DNA from: Subdoligranulum variabile
GTDB taxonomy: Bacteria; Bacillota; Clostridia; Oscillospirales; Ruminococcaceae
Reading direction: 5' to 3'
Assembly: GCA_003343905.1 (NCBI GenBank)
Contig: QAKI01000040.1
Coordinates: 124,001 to 188,000, forward strand
Length of the DNA: 64,000 bases
Shown here: piece by piece, positions 51,943 to 58,542 of the stretch
Position numbering within the stretch: position 1 is the first letter of the stretch
Layout: every line of letters begins with the position of its first letter
Notes under the pieces: generated by a model
The model's input: only the letters and a program-made list of their open reading frames with translations
What the model was told of the DNA's origin: nothing
Databases searched by the model: none
Program-made: the position numbers and the translations under genes

Positions 51943-52006
51943 ATCCTTAATGCAGCCGGGGCGATGCCCCGCCGGTCCCAAGCCCGGAACGATGCAGAGG
52001 GAGGAT
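51943..52006 (+). ncRNA. Twister ribozyme with optional P3 stem
   Basis: P1 is ATCCT (51943-51947) with AGGAT (52002-52006). Next come T-A-A, with cleavage expected between T51948 and A51949, P2 TGCA with TGCA, the conserved GCC, a P3 hairpin GGGGC-GAT-GCCCC, then GCCGGTCCCAAGCCCGGA, which is the diagnostic twister segment (P4 and both pseudoknot strands), and GAGGG pairing with TCCC. Order and conserved bases match the known type P1 twister. It occupies the 93-base gap between the genes ending at 51935 and starting at 52029. Confidence 0.95.
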
Positions 52007-52028
52007 TTTTGCAGGAAGGAGACTCGAT

Positions 52029-52250
52029 ATGGAAAACGAAAAGGCACGCAATAAGCTACAGAATTCGATCGCTCAATTAGCAGCGCGTATGGTGGACCTC
52101 TTCATGCCCTGTAACGGTACTGGGATGATTCGGGGGTACGCTGCAATCCTTGTGTTGGAAAAGGCCATCCGGGAGGATATGCCACCTGAAGCTACGGAAC
52201 TTGCCAAAGAACTGGCCGGTTCGATTAAGGCAGAAATGGAGGACAGGTAA
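52029..52250 (+). CDS. Small early prophage protein, unknown
   Basis: A 73-residue helical protein starts at ATG 52029 after GGAAGGAGAC, directly behind the twister ribozyme. It contains KLQNSIAQLAARMVDLFMPC and ILVLEKAIREDMPPEATELA. No family is recognised. Its stop abuts the Gam gene (TAA then ATG), so the two are probably coupled. Confidence 0.65.
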   Translation: MENEKARNKLQNSIAQLAARMVDLFMPCNGTGMIRGYAAILVLEKAIREDMPPEATELAKELAGSIKAEMEDR

Positions 52251-52751
52251 ATGGCAAGGCGAAAAGTGACCGCCGCGCCGGTGCTGGCCGACTGGGCCGC
52301 CGTGGACGGCGCGCTGCGGGACATCCGCGAGTGCGAACACGCCCTGACGGAACTGGGCGTGGACCGGGACCGTCGGATCGACGCCGTGAGGGATGAGTAC
52401 AGAAAAATGGCGGAGCCCTTACAGAACCGCCTGAAAAAGCTGGGGGCCGATGTGGAAGCCTATGTGGATGCTCACCGGGCGGAACTGAGCGGAAAAAGCC
52501 GGAAGATGAACTTTGGTGTGGTGGGTTACAGGATCAGCAGCAAGCTGATGCTGCCCGCTGGCAAGGTCGCCGAGGCCATTGCCACACTGAAGGCCATGGG
52601 GCGGAAAGAGTTCATCAAGACAACGGAATCTTTGGACCGTGAGGCGTTGAAACGCCAGCCCGCAGAATTTTTGGAACAGATCGACGCCTATGTGCGGCAG
52701 CGGGATGAGTTCTATTATGATACAACGGACGAAGAACCGGAACTGACATAA
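52251..52751 (+). CDS. Mu Gam-like host-nuclease inhibitor
   Basis: A 166-residue Gam-family protein contains the helical hairpin of Ku-like end binders (ALRDIRECEHALTELGVDRD, RIDAVRDEYRKMAEPLQNRL) and the beta region SRKMNFGVVGYRISSKLMLP, followed by helices AEAIATLKAMGRKEFIKTTE. Mu Gam binds double-strand ends and protects them from RecBCD/AddAB. The position between MuB and GemA is normal for Mu-like phages. Confidence 0.88.
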   Translation: MARRKVTAAPVLADWAAVDGALRDIRECEHALTELGVDRDRRIDAVRDEYRKMAEPLQNRLKKLGADVEAYVDAHRAELSGKSRKMNFGVVGYRISSKLMLPAGKVAEAIATLKAMGRKEFIKTTESLDREALKRQPAEFLEQIDAYVRQRDEFYYDTTDEEPELT

Positions 52752-52760
52752 GGAGGGCGT

Positions 52761-53162
52761 ATGCAGGACGTTATCACGGTGCTGGACGCCGTTTGTGATA
52801 AGCTGGGCGTTGCGATCGACTGGAGCGCCGAAAATGTAGCCCCGAAGTTGGAAGCGTTCGTGGCGCGGTACAGTACTTACCTGATTGCGGTCCACATTCT
52901 CTATCTGGTGTTGGCATTGCTGGTCCTTGCCGGTGGCGTCACCGCCATGGTATTGACCTGGAGAAGCTACCGGAAAAGGGGCTGGGCATATGATGGCTAC
53001 CTCGGCGGCACATCCATGGCATGCCAGTTGGCTGTGATGTTCAGCATTATGGCTGCAATCCTCGCCGCAATCTGCGCCGGTGCTATGATATCCACGCTGA
53101 TCCAGCTGGCCACGGTGCCGGAGATCGCGGTGGCGAACGATATTTTGTCCATGATGGGCTGA
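52761..53162 (+). CDS. Membrane protein with two to three helices, unknown
   Basis: A 133-residue protein starts at ATG 52761 after AAGGAGGGC. Two clear membrane helices (YLIAVHILYLVLALLVLAGG and LAVMFSIMAAILAAICAGAM) are separated by a basic loop (LTWRSYRKRGWAYDGY). Holin is possible, but the position within the early block between gam and gemA argues for a host-interaction role. No family is recognised. Confidence 0.62.
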   Translation: MQDVITVLDAVCDKLGVAIDWSAENVAPKLEAFVARYSTYLIAVHILYLVLALLVLAGGVTAMVLTWRSYRKRGWAYDGYLGGTSMACQLAVMFSIMAAILAAICAGAMISTLIQLATVPEIAVANDILSMMG

Positions 53163-53192
53163 CATAAAAAGCAGAAAGGGCGGTGAAGGAAG

Positions 53193-53696
53193 ATGCCGAG
53201 CACGATCAACAACTACCAAATACAGAAGATTTACGCCATCGGCGGGGCGCTGGGCATGAAAGGCACGGACCGGCAGGACGCCCTGCACGACTTGGTCCAT
53301 AGTATGACCGGCAAGGCCAGCGTGAAGGAACTGACCTACTCCGAAGCCTGCCGGGTGATCGGAGAACTGGAAGCCCGCCAGGGCACCCCGCCGCCCCGCA
53401 AAGGCGGCCGCCCCCTGCGCAAGGCTGTGCCGGGGCGTGCCAGCGAGGGGCAGATCCGAAAGGTCCGGGCACTGATGTACCAGCTGGAAGAGGCCAGCCC
53501 CAGCAAGGCACGGCTGGACGACCGGCTGTGCGGGATCATCAAGAAGACGCTGGGGGTGGAAGCCTTCCCTTCAGCGCCCTTCGCGTGGGTGACCTATAAA
53601 GGGTGCAGCACGCTGATCGAGACGCTGAAGGGGTACGTGGCGACCGCGCGGAAAAAGGAGGGTGACGGGGATGAGCGAGTGGGACATCCGGGTTGA
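53193..53696 (+). CDS. GemA/gp16-like protein (DUF1018)
   Basis: A 167-residue protein has the DUF1018 layout: an N-terminal segment NYQIQKIYAIGGALGMKGTD, then DALHDLVHSMTGKASVKELT and YSEACRVIGELEARQG, and a second helical block (QIRKVRALMYQLEEASPSKA). GemA of Mu affects host gene expression and replication. It overlaps the Mor-like gene by 26 bases, so the two are translated together. Confidence 0.85.
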   Translation: MPSTINNYQIQKIYAIGGALGMKGTDRQDALHDLVHSMTGKASVKELTYSEACRVIGELEARQGTPPPRKGGRPLRKAVPGRASEGQIRKVRALMYQLEEASPSKARLDDRLCGIIKKTLGVEAFPSAPFAWVTYKGCSTLIETLKGYVATARKKEGDGDERVGHPG

Positions 53697-53985
53697 AGAC
53701 CTGACCGACAAGCAGCGGGAGGTGGCCGACCTGATCGGCTTTGACAACTACTTGAAGCTGATCCAGTATTACGCGGCGGATACCATCTACATCCCCAAAC
53801 CTGATAACTTTGAGCGGATCAGGCGGAACCAGAAAATTGTGGATGAATTTGACGGCAGCAACACCGCCGAGCTGGCCAGGCGCTACCATTTGACCCCGGT
53901 CACGATCCGGCGCATTGTGGATGAAAAGCGAAAAAGCCTGACGCTTGCCCCATTGGAGGGACAGATCAGCCTGTTTGACCTGTAA
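53671..53985 (+). CDS. Mor-like middle transcription activator
   Basis: A 104-residue protein starts at ATG 53671 after GGAGGGTGACGGGG. It has the Mor/C family layout: a dimerisation region (QREVADLIGFDNYLKLIQYY) and a C-terminal HTH (ELARRYHLTPVTIRRIVDEK). It is the last early gene and should activate the promoter of the morphogenetic region that begins at 54093. Mor-type activators bind a dyad upstream of their target promoter. Confidence 0.87.
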   Translation: MSEWDIRVEDLTDKQREVADLIGFDNYLKLIQYYAADTIYIPKPDNFERIRRNQKIVDEFDGSNTAELARRYHLTPVTIRRIVDEKRKSLTLAPLEGQISLFDL

Positions 53986-54004
53986 TAGGAGGAACATAAA
54001 ACTA

Positions 54005-54016
54005 ATAAACGTTTAT
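54005..54016. promoter_or_regulatory. Palindrome ahead of the middle/late genes
   Basis: ATAAACGTTTAT is a perfect 12-base palindrome 20 bases after the Mor-like stop and about 90 bases before the first morphogenetic gene. It is a candidate binding site for Mor or another regulator. The position, however, is upstream of a terminator. Confidence 0.4.
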
Positions 54017-54033
54017 CCTTCCCCATGAATCAA

Positions 54034-54082
54034 GAAGTGAGTATCATTGATTGCAGAAATCAATGATACTCACTTCTTTTTT
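54034..54082 (+). terminator. Strong intrinsic terminator at the end of the early operon
   Basis: A perfect 19-base-pair stem (54034-54052 with 54058-54076), a five-base loop and six T residues end the early transcript. The next gene starts ten bases later, so its expression needs read-through or a promoter overlapping this hairpin. Confidence 0.92.
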
Positions 54083-54092
54083 GGGGGAAAGC

Positions 54093-54488
54093 ATGGAAGG
54101 TATGCAGTTTGACGCGGGGACCTGGTGGCTGGTGGTACTGTTGCTGGGAGCTGCGACCGGCTTGTTAGCCTGGCTGCTGAAGCGCAGCTACGATCGGGTA
54201 GAGAAGAAGGCCGACGGCGCTGTGCCGAAGGCCGAGTTCGACAAGCAGATGGATTCCTGCAGGGAGCAGATCAGGGCCATTCAAGAAACCTACACGCCCC
54301 GCACCGTCCATGATAAAGACATCGACGAATGCCGCAGGAAAATCAACAAGATCAGCGAGGTCTACCTTACCAAGGAAGATTTCTACCGGGAGCAGGCAAA
54401 GACCGAGCGGCGGCTTGAACAGCAAAATGAGAAGCTGGACCGAGTACTTGAAATTTTGATGCAGATGCAGCGGAAGGAGAAAGCATAA
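54093..54488 (+). CDS. Mu gp25-like membrane/coiled-coil protein
   Basis: A 131-residue protein starts at ATG 54093 after GGGGGAAAGC. One N-terminal membrane helix (TWWLVVLLLGAATGLLAWLL) is followed by a long charged coiled coil (ERRLEQQNEKLDRVLEILMQ). This fits the DUF2730-like gp25 of Mu, which sits at the start of the head/packaging region. A frame starting upstream at 54051 crosses the terminator and is rejected. Confidence 0.72.
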   Translation: MEGMQFDAGTWWLVVLLLGAATGLLAWLLKRSYDRVEKKADGAVPKAEFDKQMDSCREQIRAIQETYTPRTVHDKDIDECRRKINKISEVYLTKEDFYREQAKTERRLEQQNEKLDRVLEILMQMQRKEKA

Positions 54489-54823
54489 TGGACCTGAAAG
54501 AGAGATTGCTGGCCGAGATGAAGCAGAATGACCTTGCCCGTGCAAATGGAAAGATCATGCGCGCACTGAACGCCCTGGCACCGAATTACAATAATCTGCG
54601 CAGTATCCAGAGGGCTCTGGTTGCCGATGACATCAGCGAAGGGCAATATGCCGCAAGCCTGGACTTCCTCGCGCTGGAGGGGTACATCATGCTGCGCACC
54701 GTTAAGGATCATGTGCCGGTGCCCGATCTGGCAGATCATAGCTGGACCGAGCTGGAGGGCAAGCTGGCCAGCAAGGGCACACGCGTACTTGAGGGCAATA
54801 TCAAAGACGATCTGGTCGATTGA
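54488..54823 (+). CDS. Mu gp26-like protein
   Basis: A 111-residue protein starts at ATG 54488, sharing the last base of the preceding stop. It contains KIMRALNALAPNYNNLRSIQ and AASLDFLALEGYIMLRTVKD, which suggests a winged-helix fold, and a short C-terminal tail. Position between gp25-like and gp27-like genes supports the gp26 assignment. Sequence support alone is modest. Confidence 0.65.
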   Translation: MDLKERLLAEMKQNDLARANGKIMRALNALAPNYNNLRSIQRALVADDISEGQYAASLDFLALEGYIMLRTVKDHVPVPDLADHSWTELEGKLASKGTRVLEGNIKDDLVD

Positions 54824-54831
54824 GGTGTGGC

Positions 54832-55401
54832 ATGGGTTGGTCGTTTGGGAAAAAAGGCAACCGCAAGCACAGCAAGATCGACAGCCTGCCGCCTGAGATG
54901 AAAGCTACCGTTGAGGAGATGATCCTTGACGGCAGCGCTACGTATAACGAGATCGTGGATTACCTGCAGGAGCACGGCTACAGCCTGAGCGCGTCCAGCG
55001 TGTGCCGGTATGCCAGAGGATATGTGGAGAGCGTTCAGGTGTTACAGATCGCCCAACAGAATTTCAAAAATATGCTGGAACAGCTGGACCGCTACCCTGA
55101 CCTTGACACCACCGAAGCGCTGGTGCGCATCGCCAGCCAGAACCTTATGAGCGCGCTGGCCAGCAAGAAGGACGAGGATTGGTCCAAGGTCAGCGTGGAT
55201 AAGTTGATGAACCAAATCAGCGGCCTGACCCGCGCTGTTGCCTACAAGAAGCGTGTGGAGCTGCAGAACAAGAACGATCTGGAAGCCGGGGCCGACGATA
55301 TCAAGACGGCGTTGTGGCGGGCCATGGAGAAGGAGCGGCCGGAACTGTACAAACAGGTTTCGTCGTATCTGGACCGCAAAGCCCAGGAGGGCGGCGCATG
55401 A
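54832..55401 (+). CDS. Mu gp27-like protein (DUF3486), candidate small terminase
   Basis: A 189-residue protein starts at ATG 54832 after GAGGTGTGG. It opens with KIDSLPPEMKATVEEMILDG, TYNEIVDYLQEHGYSLSASS and VCRYARGYVES, the DUF3486 hallmark, and continues with helical regions to DLEAGADDIKTALWRAMEKE. In Mu-like phages gp27 is thought to act as the small packaging subunit. The N-terminal module also occurs at the end of the antirepressor at 46005. Confidence 0.85.
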   Translation: MGWSFGKKGNRKHSKIDSLPPEMKATVEEMILDGSATYNEIVDYLQEHGYSLSASSVCRYARGYVESVQVLQIAQQNFKNMLEQLDRYPDLDTTEALVRIASQNLMSALASKKDEDWSKVSVDKLMNQISGLTRAVAYKKRVELQNKNDLEAGADDIKTALWRAMEKERPELYKQVSSYLDRKAQEGGA

Positions 55402-55955
55402 GCATGTACGTCTTACAGGTCGTTACAGGGCGCGAGAAAGATATCTGCGGGCGGCTGCGCAAGGCAGGTATACCGGCTTACTGCCCATCCGCCATGCGCC
55501 AACTGCGCCGGGGCGGGCGGTGGCAGGAGCAGGAATACCTGCTGTACCCCGCCTACATCTTCGTCCAGTGCGAGAGCGTGGTCGATGTCTACTACGCGAT
55601 CCGCCGAGAGGACGGGGTGCTGTACTGGCTGGGAGCCACGCGCGGCACGCCGGAGGCGCTGAGCAGGGACGAAGAAAGCAACATCCTGTGGCTGGCCGGG
55701 GACGGCCCCCTGCCGATGAGCAGGGCGGTCCGGCGTGAGGACGGCGGCCTGGACTTTACCAGCGGGCCGCTGAAACGGCTGGCCGAGCTGGAGGCTCTGC
55801 GCAGCGTACTGGTGCGGGAACGGCGCGCCACGGCGGCGCTGCCGTTACATGGTATAGAACACAAAATCAAACTCAGTTTTGAGCTTGAACAGGAAACCGG
55901 GAGTAGCGACGGGGCTGGTTCGCCCCCCGAAGCGAAAGCGGCGGATATACTTTGA
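55398..55955 (+). CDS. NusG/LoaP-like transcription antitermination factor
   Basis: A 185-residue protein starts at ATG 55398 in an ATGA overlap. The NGN domain is MYVLQVVTGREKDICGRLRK with EQEYLLYPAYIFVQCESVVD and VLYWLGATRGTPEALSRDEE. The C-terminal KOW-like segment is TSGPLKRLAELEALRSVLVR followed by RRATAALPL. Specialised NusG paralogues such as LoaP and RfaH let RNA polymerase read through terminators of long operons. It precedes a hairpin terminator (56151) and a head operon with further hairpins, so it probably promotes late transcription of this phage. Confidence 0.85.
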   Translation: MSMYVLQVVTGREKDICGRLRKAGIPAYCPSAMRQLRRGGRWQEQEYLLYPAYIFVQCESVVDVYYAIRREDGVLYWLGATRGTPEALSRDEESNILWLAGDGPLPMSRAVRREDGGLDFTSGPLKRLAELEALRSVLVRERRATAALPLHGIEHKIKLSFELEQETGSSDGAGSPPEAKAADIL

Positions 55956-56198
55956 CTTCCGAGGAAAAACCGGCTGGTTTTGCCCCGGATGGCGAAGCAT
56001 ACCCGCCGCAAATCGCAGATATTTAGGAGCCTGTGCGCAGACCCCGTTTAAATCGCCCACAGGCCCGTTTAAATTCGTTTAAAGAAACGAGGACGGAAAA
56101 CGGGCCGCTGGAAAACAGAATCAAAATTTGGCCCGTTTCTGCGGGCATTGGGGCGCTGGCAGCAGCGCCCTGAATTTTTGCCGAAAGGAGTATGGCGC
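55956..56198 (+). promoter_or_regulatory. Candidate late leader with repeated CGTTTAAA boxes
   Basis: This 243-base gap contains three close boxes (CCCGTTTAAATC, CCCGTTTAAATT, TTCGTTTAAAGA at about 56043-56090). It also contains an AACGGGCC/GGCCCGTT inverted repeat (56099-56138) and the terminator at 56151-56179. It separates the NusG-like gene from the packaging genes. It could be the recognition leader of the NusG-like factor or an activator site. Confidence 0.5.
56151..56179 (+). terminator. Intrinsic terminator before the terminase genes
   Basis: GGGCGCTG (56151-56158), loop GCAG and CAGCGCCC (56163-56170) are followed by TGAATTTTT. It lies 20 bases before the first packaging gene and would block it unless read through. 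Confidence 0.78.
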
Positions 56199-56504
56199 AT
56201 GCGGAGCAAAAACGCCTCGATCCGGGAGCTGGTCGCGGATATCCGAAAGAGCCGGGAGAAAGAAAGCTACGACCCCGCCGAGGATTTGAAGACCCTGCAA
56301 ACACAATATAAACGCCTGGGAAAGCGGGAATTTGCCTTGCTGCTGGACGCCATGGTGGAAAAGTATACCGACGGCGAGTGGTCGGCCATCCATGCGGCGC
56401 TGGTGGAACGCGCCCGCTCCGGGGATGTGGACGCCATCCGAATGTACCGGGAGATGCAGACCAGCGGCGGAAGCAGTAAGGTGGTGATCGTGGATGACCT
56501 CTAA
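56199..56504 (+). CDS. Probable terminase small subunit
   Basis: A 101-residue helical protein starts at ATG 56199 after AAAGGAG. It contains ASIRELVADIRKSREKESYD, LQTQYKRLGKREFALLLDAM and AALVERARSGDVDAIRMYRE. It overlaps the large terminase start by 11 bases, the usual place of the DNA-recognition subunit. No clear HTH is visible, so the assignment rests on position. Confidence 0.62.
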   Translation: MRSKNASIRELVADIRKSREKESYDPAEDLKTLQTQYKRLGKREFALLLDAMVEKYTDGEWSAIHAALVERARSGDVDAIRMYREMQTSGGSSKVVIVDDL

Positions 56505-57747
56505 CGATACGCAGACGATCCGCCTGCGGGACGTGATCGGCCCGGCGTTCAAGGAAACGCACCACCTGATCAACCAAGGCCTGATTGACGAAGCCGTCGA
56601 GAAGGGCGGCCGCGCGTCCCTGAAAAGCTCCTATGTGAGTGTGGAGGTGATCCTTCAGCTGCTCCGTCACCCGGACTGCCACGCGCTGGTCTGCCGACAG
56701 GTGGCCGACACGCTGCGGGACAGCGTGTACGCGCAGATCCTGTGGGCCATCGACAAGCTGGGGATGACGTCCGAATTCAAATGCACGCAGAGCCCGCTGC
56801 AGTGTACCTACCTGCCCACCGGGCAGTGCATCCTGTTCCGCGGTCTGGACGATACGCAGAAGATCAAGTCCATCAAGCTGCCGTTCGGCTACATCGGCGT
56901 GCTCTGGTTTGAAGAAGCCGACCAGATCAAGGGCGGTGAGGACGCGGTGCGAAACGTCCAGCAGTCCGCCCTGCGCGGCGGCGAGTTCGGCCTGACCTTT
57001 ATCAGCTTCAACCCGCCTGCGGCGGCCCGGAACTGGGCCAACAAGTACGCAATGGAAACGCGCCCCGGCAAACGAGTCCACCACAGCAGCTACCTGGAAG
57101 CCCCGCCCGAATGGCTAGGACCGAAATTTCTGGCCCAAGCCGAATACATCAAAGAAACCAAGCCCACCAAGTATCGCCACGAATACCTGGGCGAGGCGGT
57201 GGGCAACGGCACCCAGGTGTTTGACAACATCCGCCTGGAGGAGATGAGCGCCAAGCGCATCCGCAGCCTGGGCGACGCCCTCAACGGCGTGGACTGGGGC
57301 TGGTACCCGGACCCCTGGGCGTTCAACCGCTGCGCCTATGACGCCCATGCCCGGACGCTGTACATCTTTGATGAGCTCACCCGCCTGAAGACCAACAACC
57401 AGGAGACGGCCCGGTTAGTATTACAGCACATTGAGGGCTGGGAGACCGTGACCGCGGACAGCGCCGAGCCGAAAAGCTGCGGCGACTACCGGGAAGCGGG
57501 CATCCGCTGCCGCGAGGCGGAGAAAGGCCCCGGCAGCGTGACACAGAGCATGAAGTGGCTGCAGGGGTTGACGGCCATCGTCATTGACCCCAAACGCTGC
57601 CCGGACACGGCGAAAGAATTTACCGAGTATGAGTACGAAACCGGCCGGGACGGTGAGGTGCTGCCGGGGTATGTGGATGCGGACAACCACCACATCGACG
57701 CCGTGCGCTACGCCACCAACCGGCTGTGGACAAGGAGAGGCGTGTAA
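56494..57747 (+). CDS. Phage terminase large subunit (PBSX/SPP1 type)
   Basis: A 417-residue packaging motor contains a Walker A-like GGRASLKSSYVSVEVI, Walker B IGVLWFEEADQIKGGEDAVR, the coupling motif LTFISFNPPAAARNW and the C-terminal nuclease (NGVDWGWYPDPWAFNRCAYD, VTADSAEPKSCGDYREAG, DADNHHIDAVRYATNRLW) with its acidic residues. It resembles PBSX/SPP1 terminases, not the Mu gp28 family, which suggests that the packaging/head module was acquired from a pac-type siphophage. Confidence 0.93.
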   Translation: MTSNDTQTIRLRDVIGPAFKETHHLINQGLIDEAVEKGGRASLKSSYVSVEVILQLLRHPDCHALVCRQVADTLRDSVYAQILWAIDKLGMTSEFKCTQSPLQCTYLPTGQCILFRGLDDTQKIKSIKLPFGYIGVLWFEEADQIKGGEDAVRNVQQSALRGGEFGLTFISFNPPAAARNWANKYAMETRPGKRVHHSSYLEAPPEWLGPKFLAQAEYIKETKPTKYRHEYLGEAVGNGTQVFDNIRLEEMSAKRIRSLGDALNGVDWGWYPDPWAFNRCAYDAHARTLYIFDELTRLKTNNQETARLVLQHIEGWETVTADSAEPKSCGDYREAGIRCREAEKGPGSVTQSMKWLQGLTAIVIDPKRCPDTAKEFTEYEYETGRDGEVLPGYVDADNHHIDAVRYATNRLWTRRGV

Positions 57748-57750
57748 GGC

Positions 57751-58107
57751 ATGGTGCTGGAAAAGCTGATCGTGAGCACGAAGGACATCGTGCAGGGCGG
57801 GCTGTGGCGGCTGTTCCCTGTTATCAACGTGGATCGGTGTAAGGACATCCCCTGTGACTGGCCCGGCGCGATGGGCGTACCCATTACCTACTTGGACAAG
57901 CACGACCCCACGCGCTTTGAGATCCTGGACAAGCATATGGGACGGTTGGAATCCGGGCGAATTACCTACCAACGTATCGTGATCCGCAACCTGCGGCCGG
58001 AACTGCCCGCTGAAATCGACCTTGCGGCCTGGTTTGCCCGGATGGGGCTACCACTGGATGTGGACATCGGGCTCGTGGCAGAGCCGGAGAAAAGCCCAAC
58101 CCAGTAA
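57751..58107 (+). CDS. Stand-alone C-terminal module of an EcoRI-family adenine methyltransferase
   Basis: This 118-residue protein contains KDIPCDWPGAMGVPITYLDK, HDPTRFEIL and RITYQRIVIRN. These match the C-terminal segment of EcoRI-like adenine methyltransferases, where similar text (GVPITFLDKYNP, QFEIL) closes the protein. The SAM-binding (FxGxG) and NPPF catalytic parts are absent and no neighbouring frame supplies them. It may be a DNA-binding relic, an anti-restriction decoy or a new small protein. It lies between terminase and portal genes. Confidence 0.65.
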   Translation: MVLEKLIVSTKDIVQGGLWRLFPVINVDRCKDIPCDWPGAMGVPITYLDKHDPTRFEILDKHMGRLESGRITYQRIVIRNLRPELPAEIDLAAWFARMGLPLDVDIGLVAEPEKSPTQ

Positions 58108-58125
58108 GCCCTACCTTATATAAAG

Positions 58126-58153
58126 TACAGCCTCTTCAGGGGCTGTATTTTTT
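58126..58153 (+). terminator. Intrinsic terminator inside the head operon
   Basis: TACAGCCTC (58126-58134), loop TTCA and GGGGCTGTA (58139-58147, one T-G pair) are followed by six T residues. A CAAATTTGAGGAGGAC segment and the next start codon follow, as after the terminator at 61919. Confidence 0.85.
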
Positions 58154-58178
58154 ACGCCCAAATTTGAGGAGGACGAAG

Positions 58179-58388
58179 ATGAATCGCCTGAAGAAATGGC
58201 TGGTAGAGCAGTATCTCCCCGCCTATGCGCGGGAGGTACTGATGGAGGAAAACGAGCGGCTGCGGAAAGAACTGGACGCGACCCGCAGTGAACTGCGGGA
58301 GATGCAGCACTACGCCGCCGGGCTGGAATACGCGGTGCGGCATCTGCCTGCCATGACGGTGATGAACAACTATGAAAACAAAACGTGA
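58179..58388 (+). CDS. Small coiled-coil phage protein, unknown
   Basis: A 69-residue charged helical protein starts at ATG 58179 after GAGGAGGAC. It contains KKWLVEQYLPAYAREVLMEE and RLRKELDATRSELREMQHYA, a likely coiled coil. Such proteins often precede portal genes in siphophages, but no family is recognised. It overlaps the next small frame by 17 bases. Confidence 0.6.
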   Translation: MNRLKKWLVEQYLPAYAREVLMEENERLRKELDATRSELREMQHYAAGLEYAVRHLPAMTVMNNYENKT

Positions 58389-58542
58389 ACCGCCCTGTGC
58401 CCGCTGCCCGTGGCGCGGGCCGGAGCCCTACTGCCTGTGGCCGCGCTGCTGGCGCTGGCTGCGGGTGAAAACGAAAAAGCCGGGAAAGGAGGAAGACGCC
58501 CATGGGAGCGATGCTGCGCGCGCTGAACAGCCGCGGGTATGA
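58372..58542 (+). CDS. Tiny cysteine- and tryptophan-rich phage protein, tentative
   Basis: A 56-codon frame from ATG 58372 encodes EPPCARCPWRGPEPYCLWPR followed by CWRWLRVKTKKPG. Two cysteine pairs could bind zinc. It overlaps the ends of both neighbours, which is common for phage micro-genes, and the reading context (high GC third positions) suits coding. The ribosome site is weak, so it remains tentative. Confidence 0.4.
   Translation: MKTKREPPCARCPWRGPEPYCLWPRCWRWLRVKTKKPGKEEDAHGSDAARAEQPRV

Noticed and set aside
45741..54092. Further ribozymes (pistol, hatchet, twister-sister) in other early gaps
   Set aside because: The remaining gaps are too short or lack recognisable conserved cores. 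I could not support any beyond the five listed.
57751..58107. Functional DNA methyltransferase
   Set aside because: SAM-binding and catalytic motifs are missing; only the C-terminal module is present.
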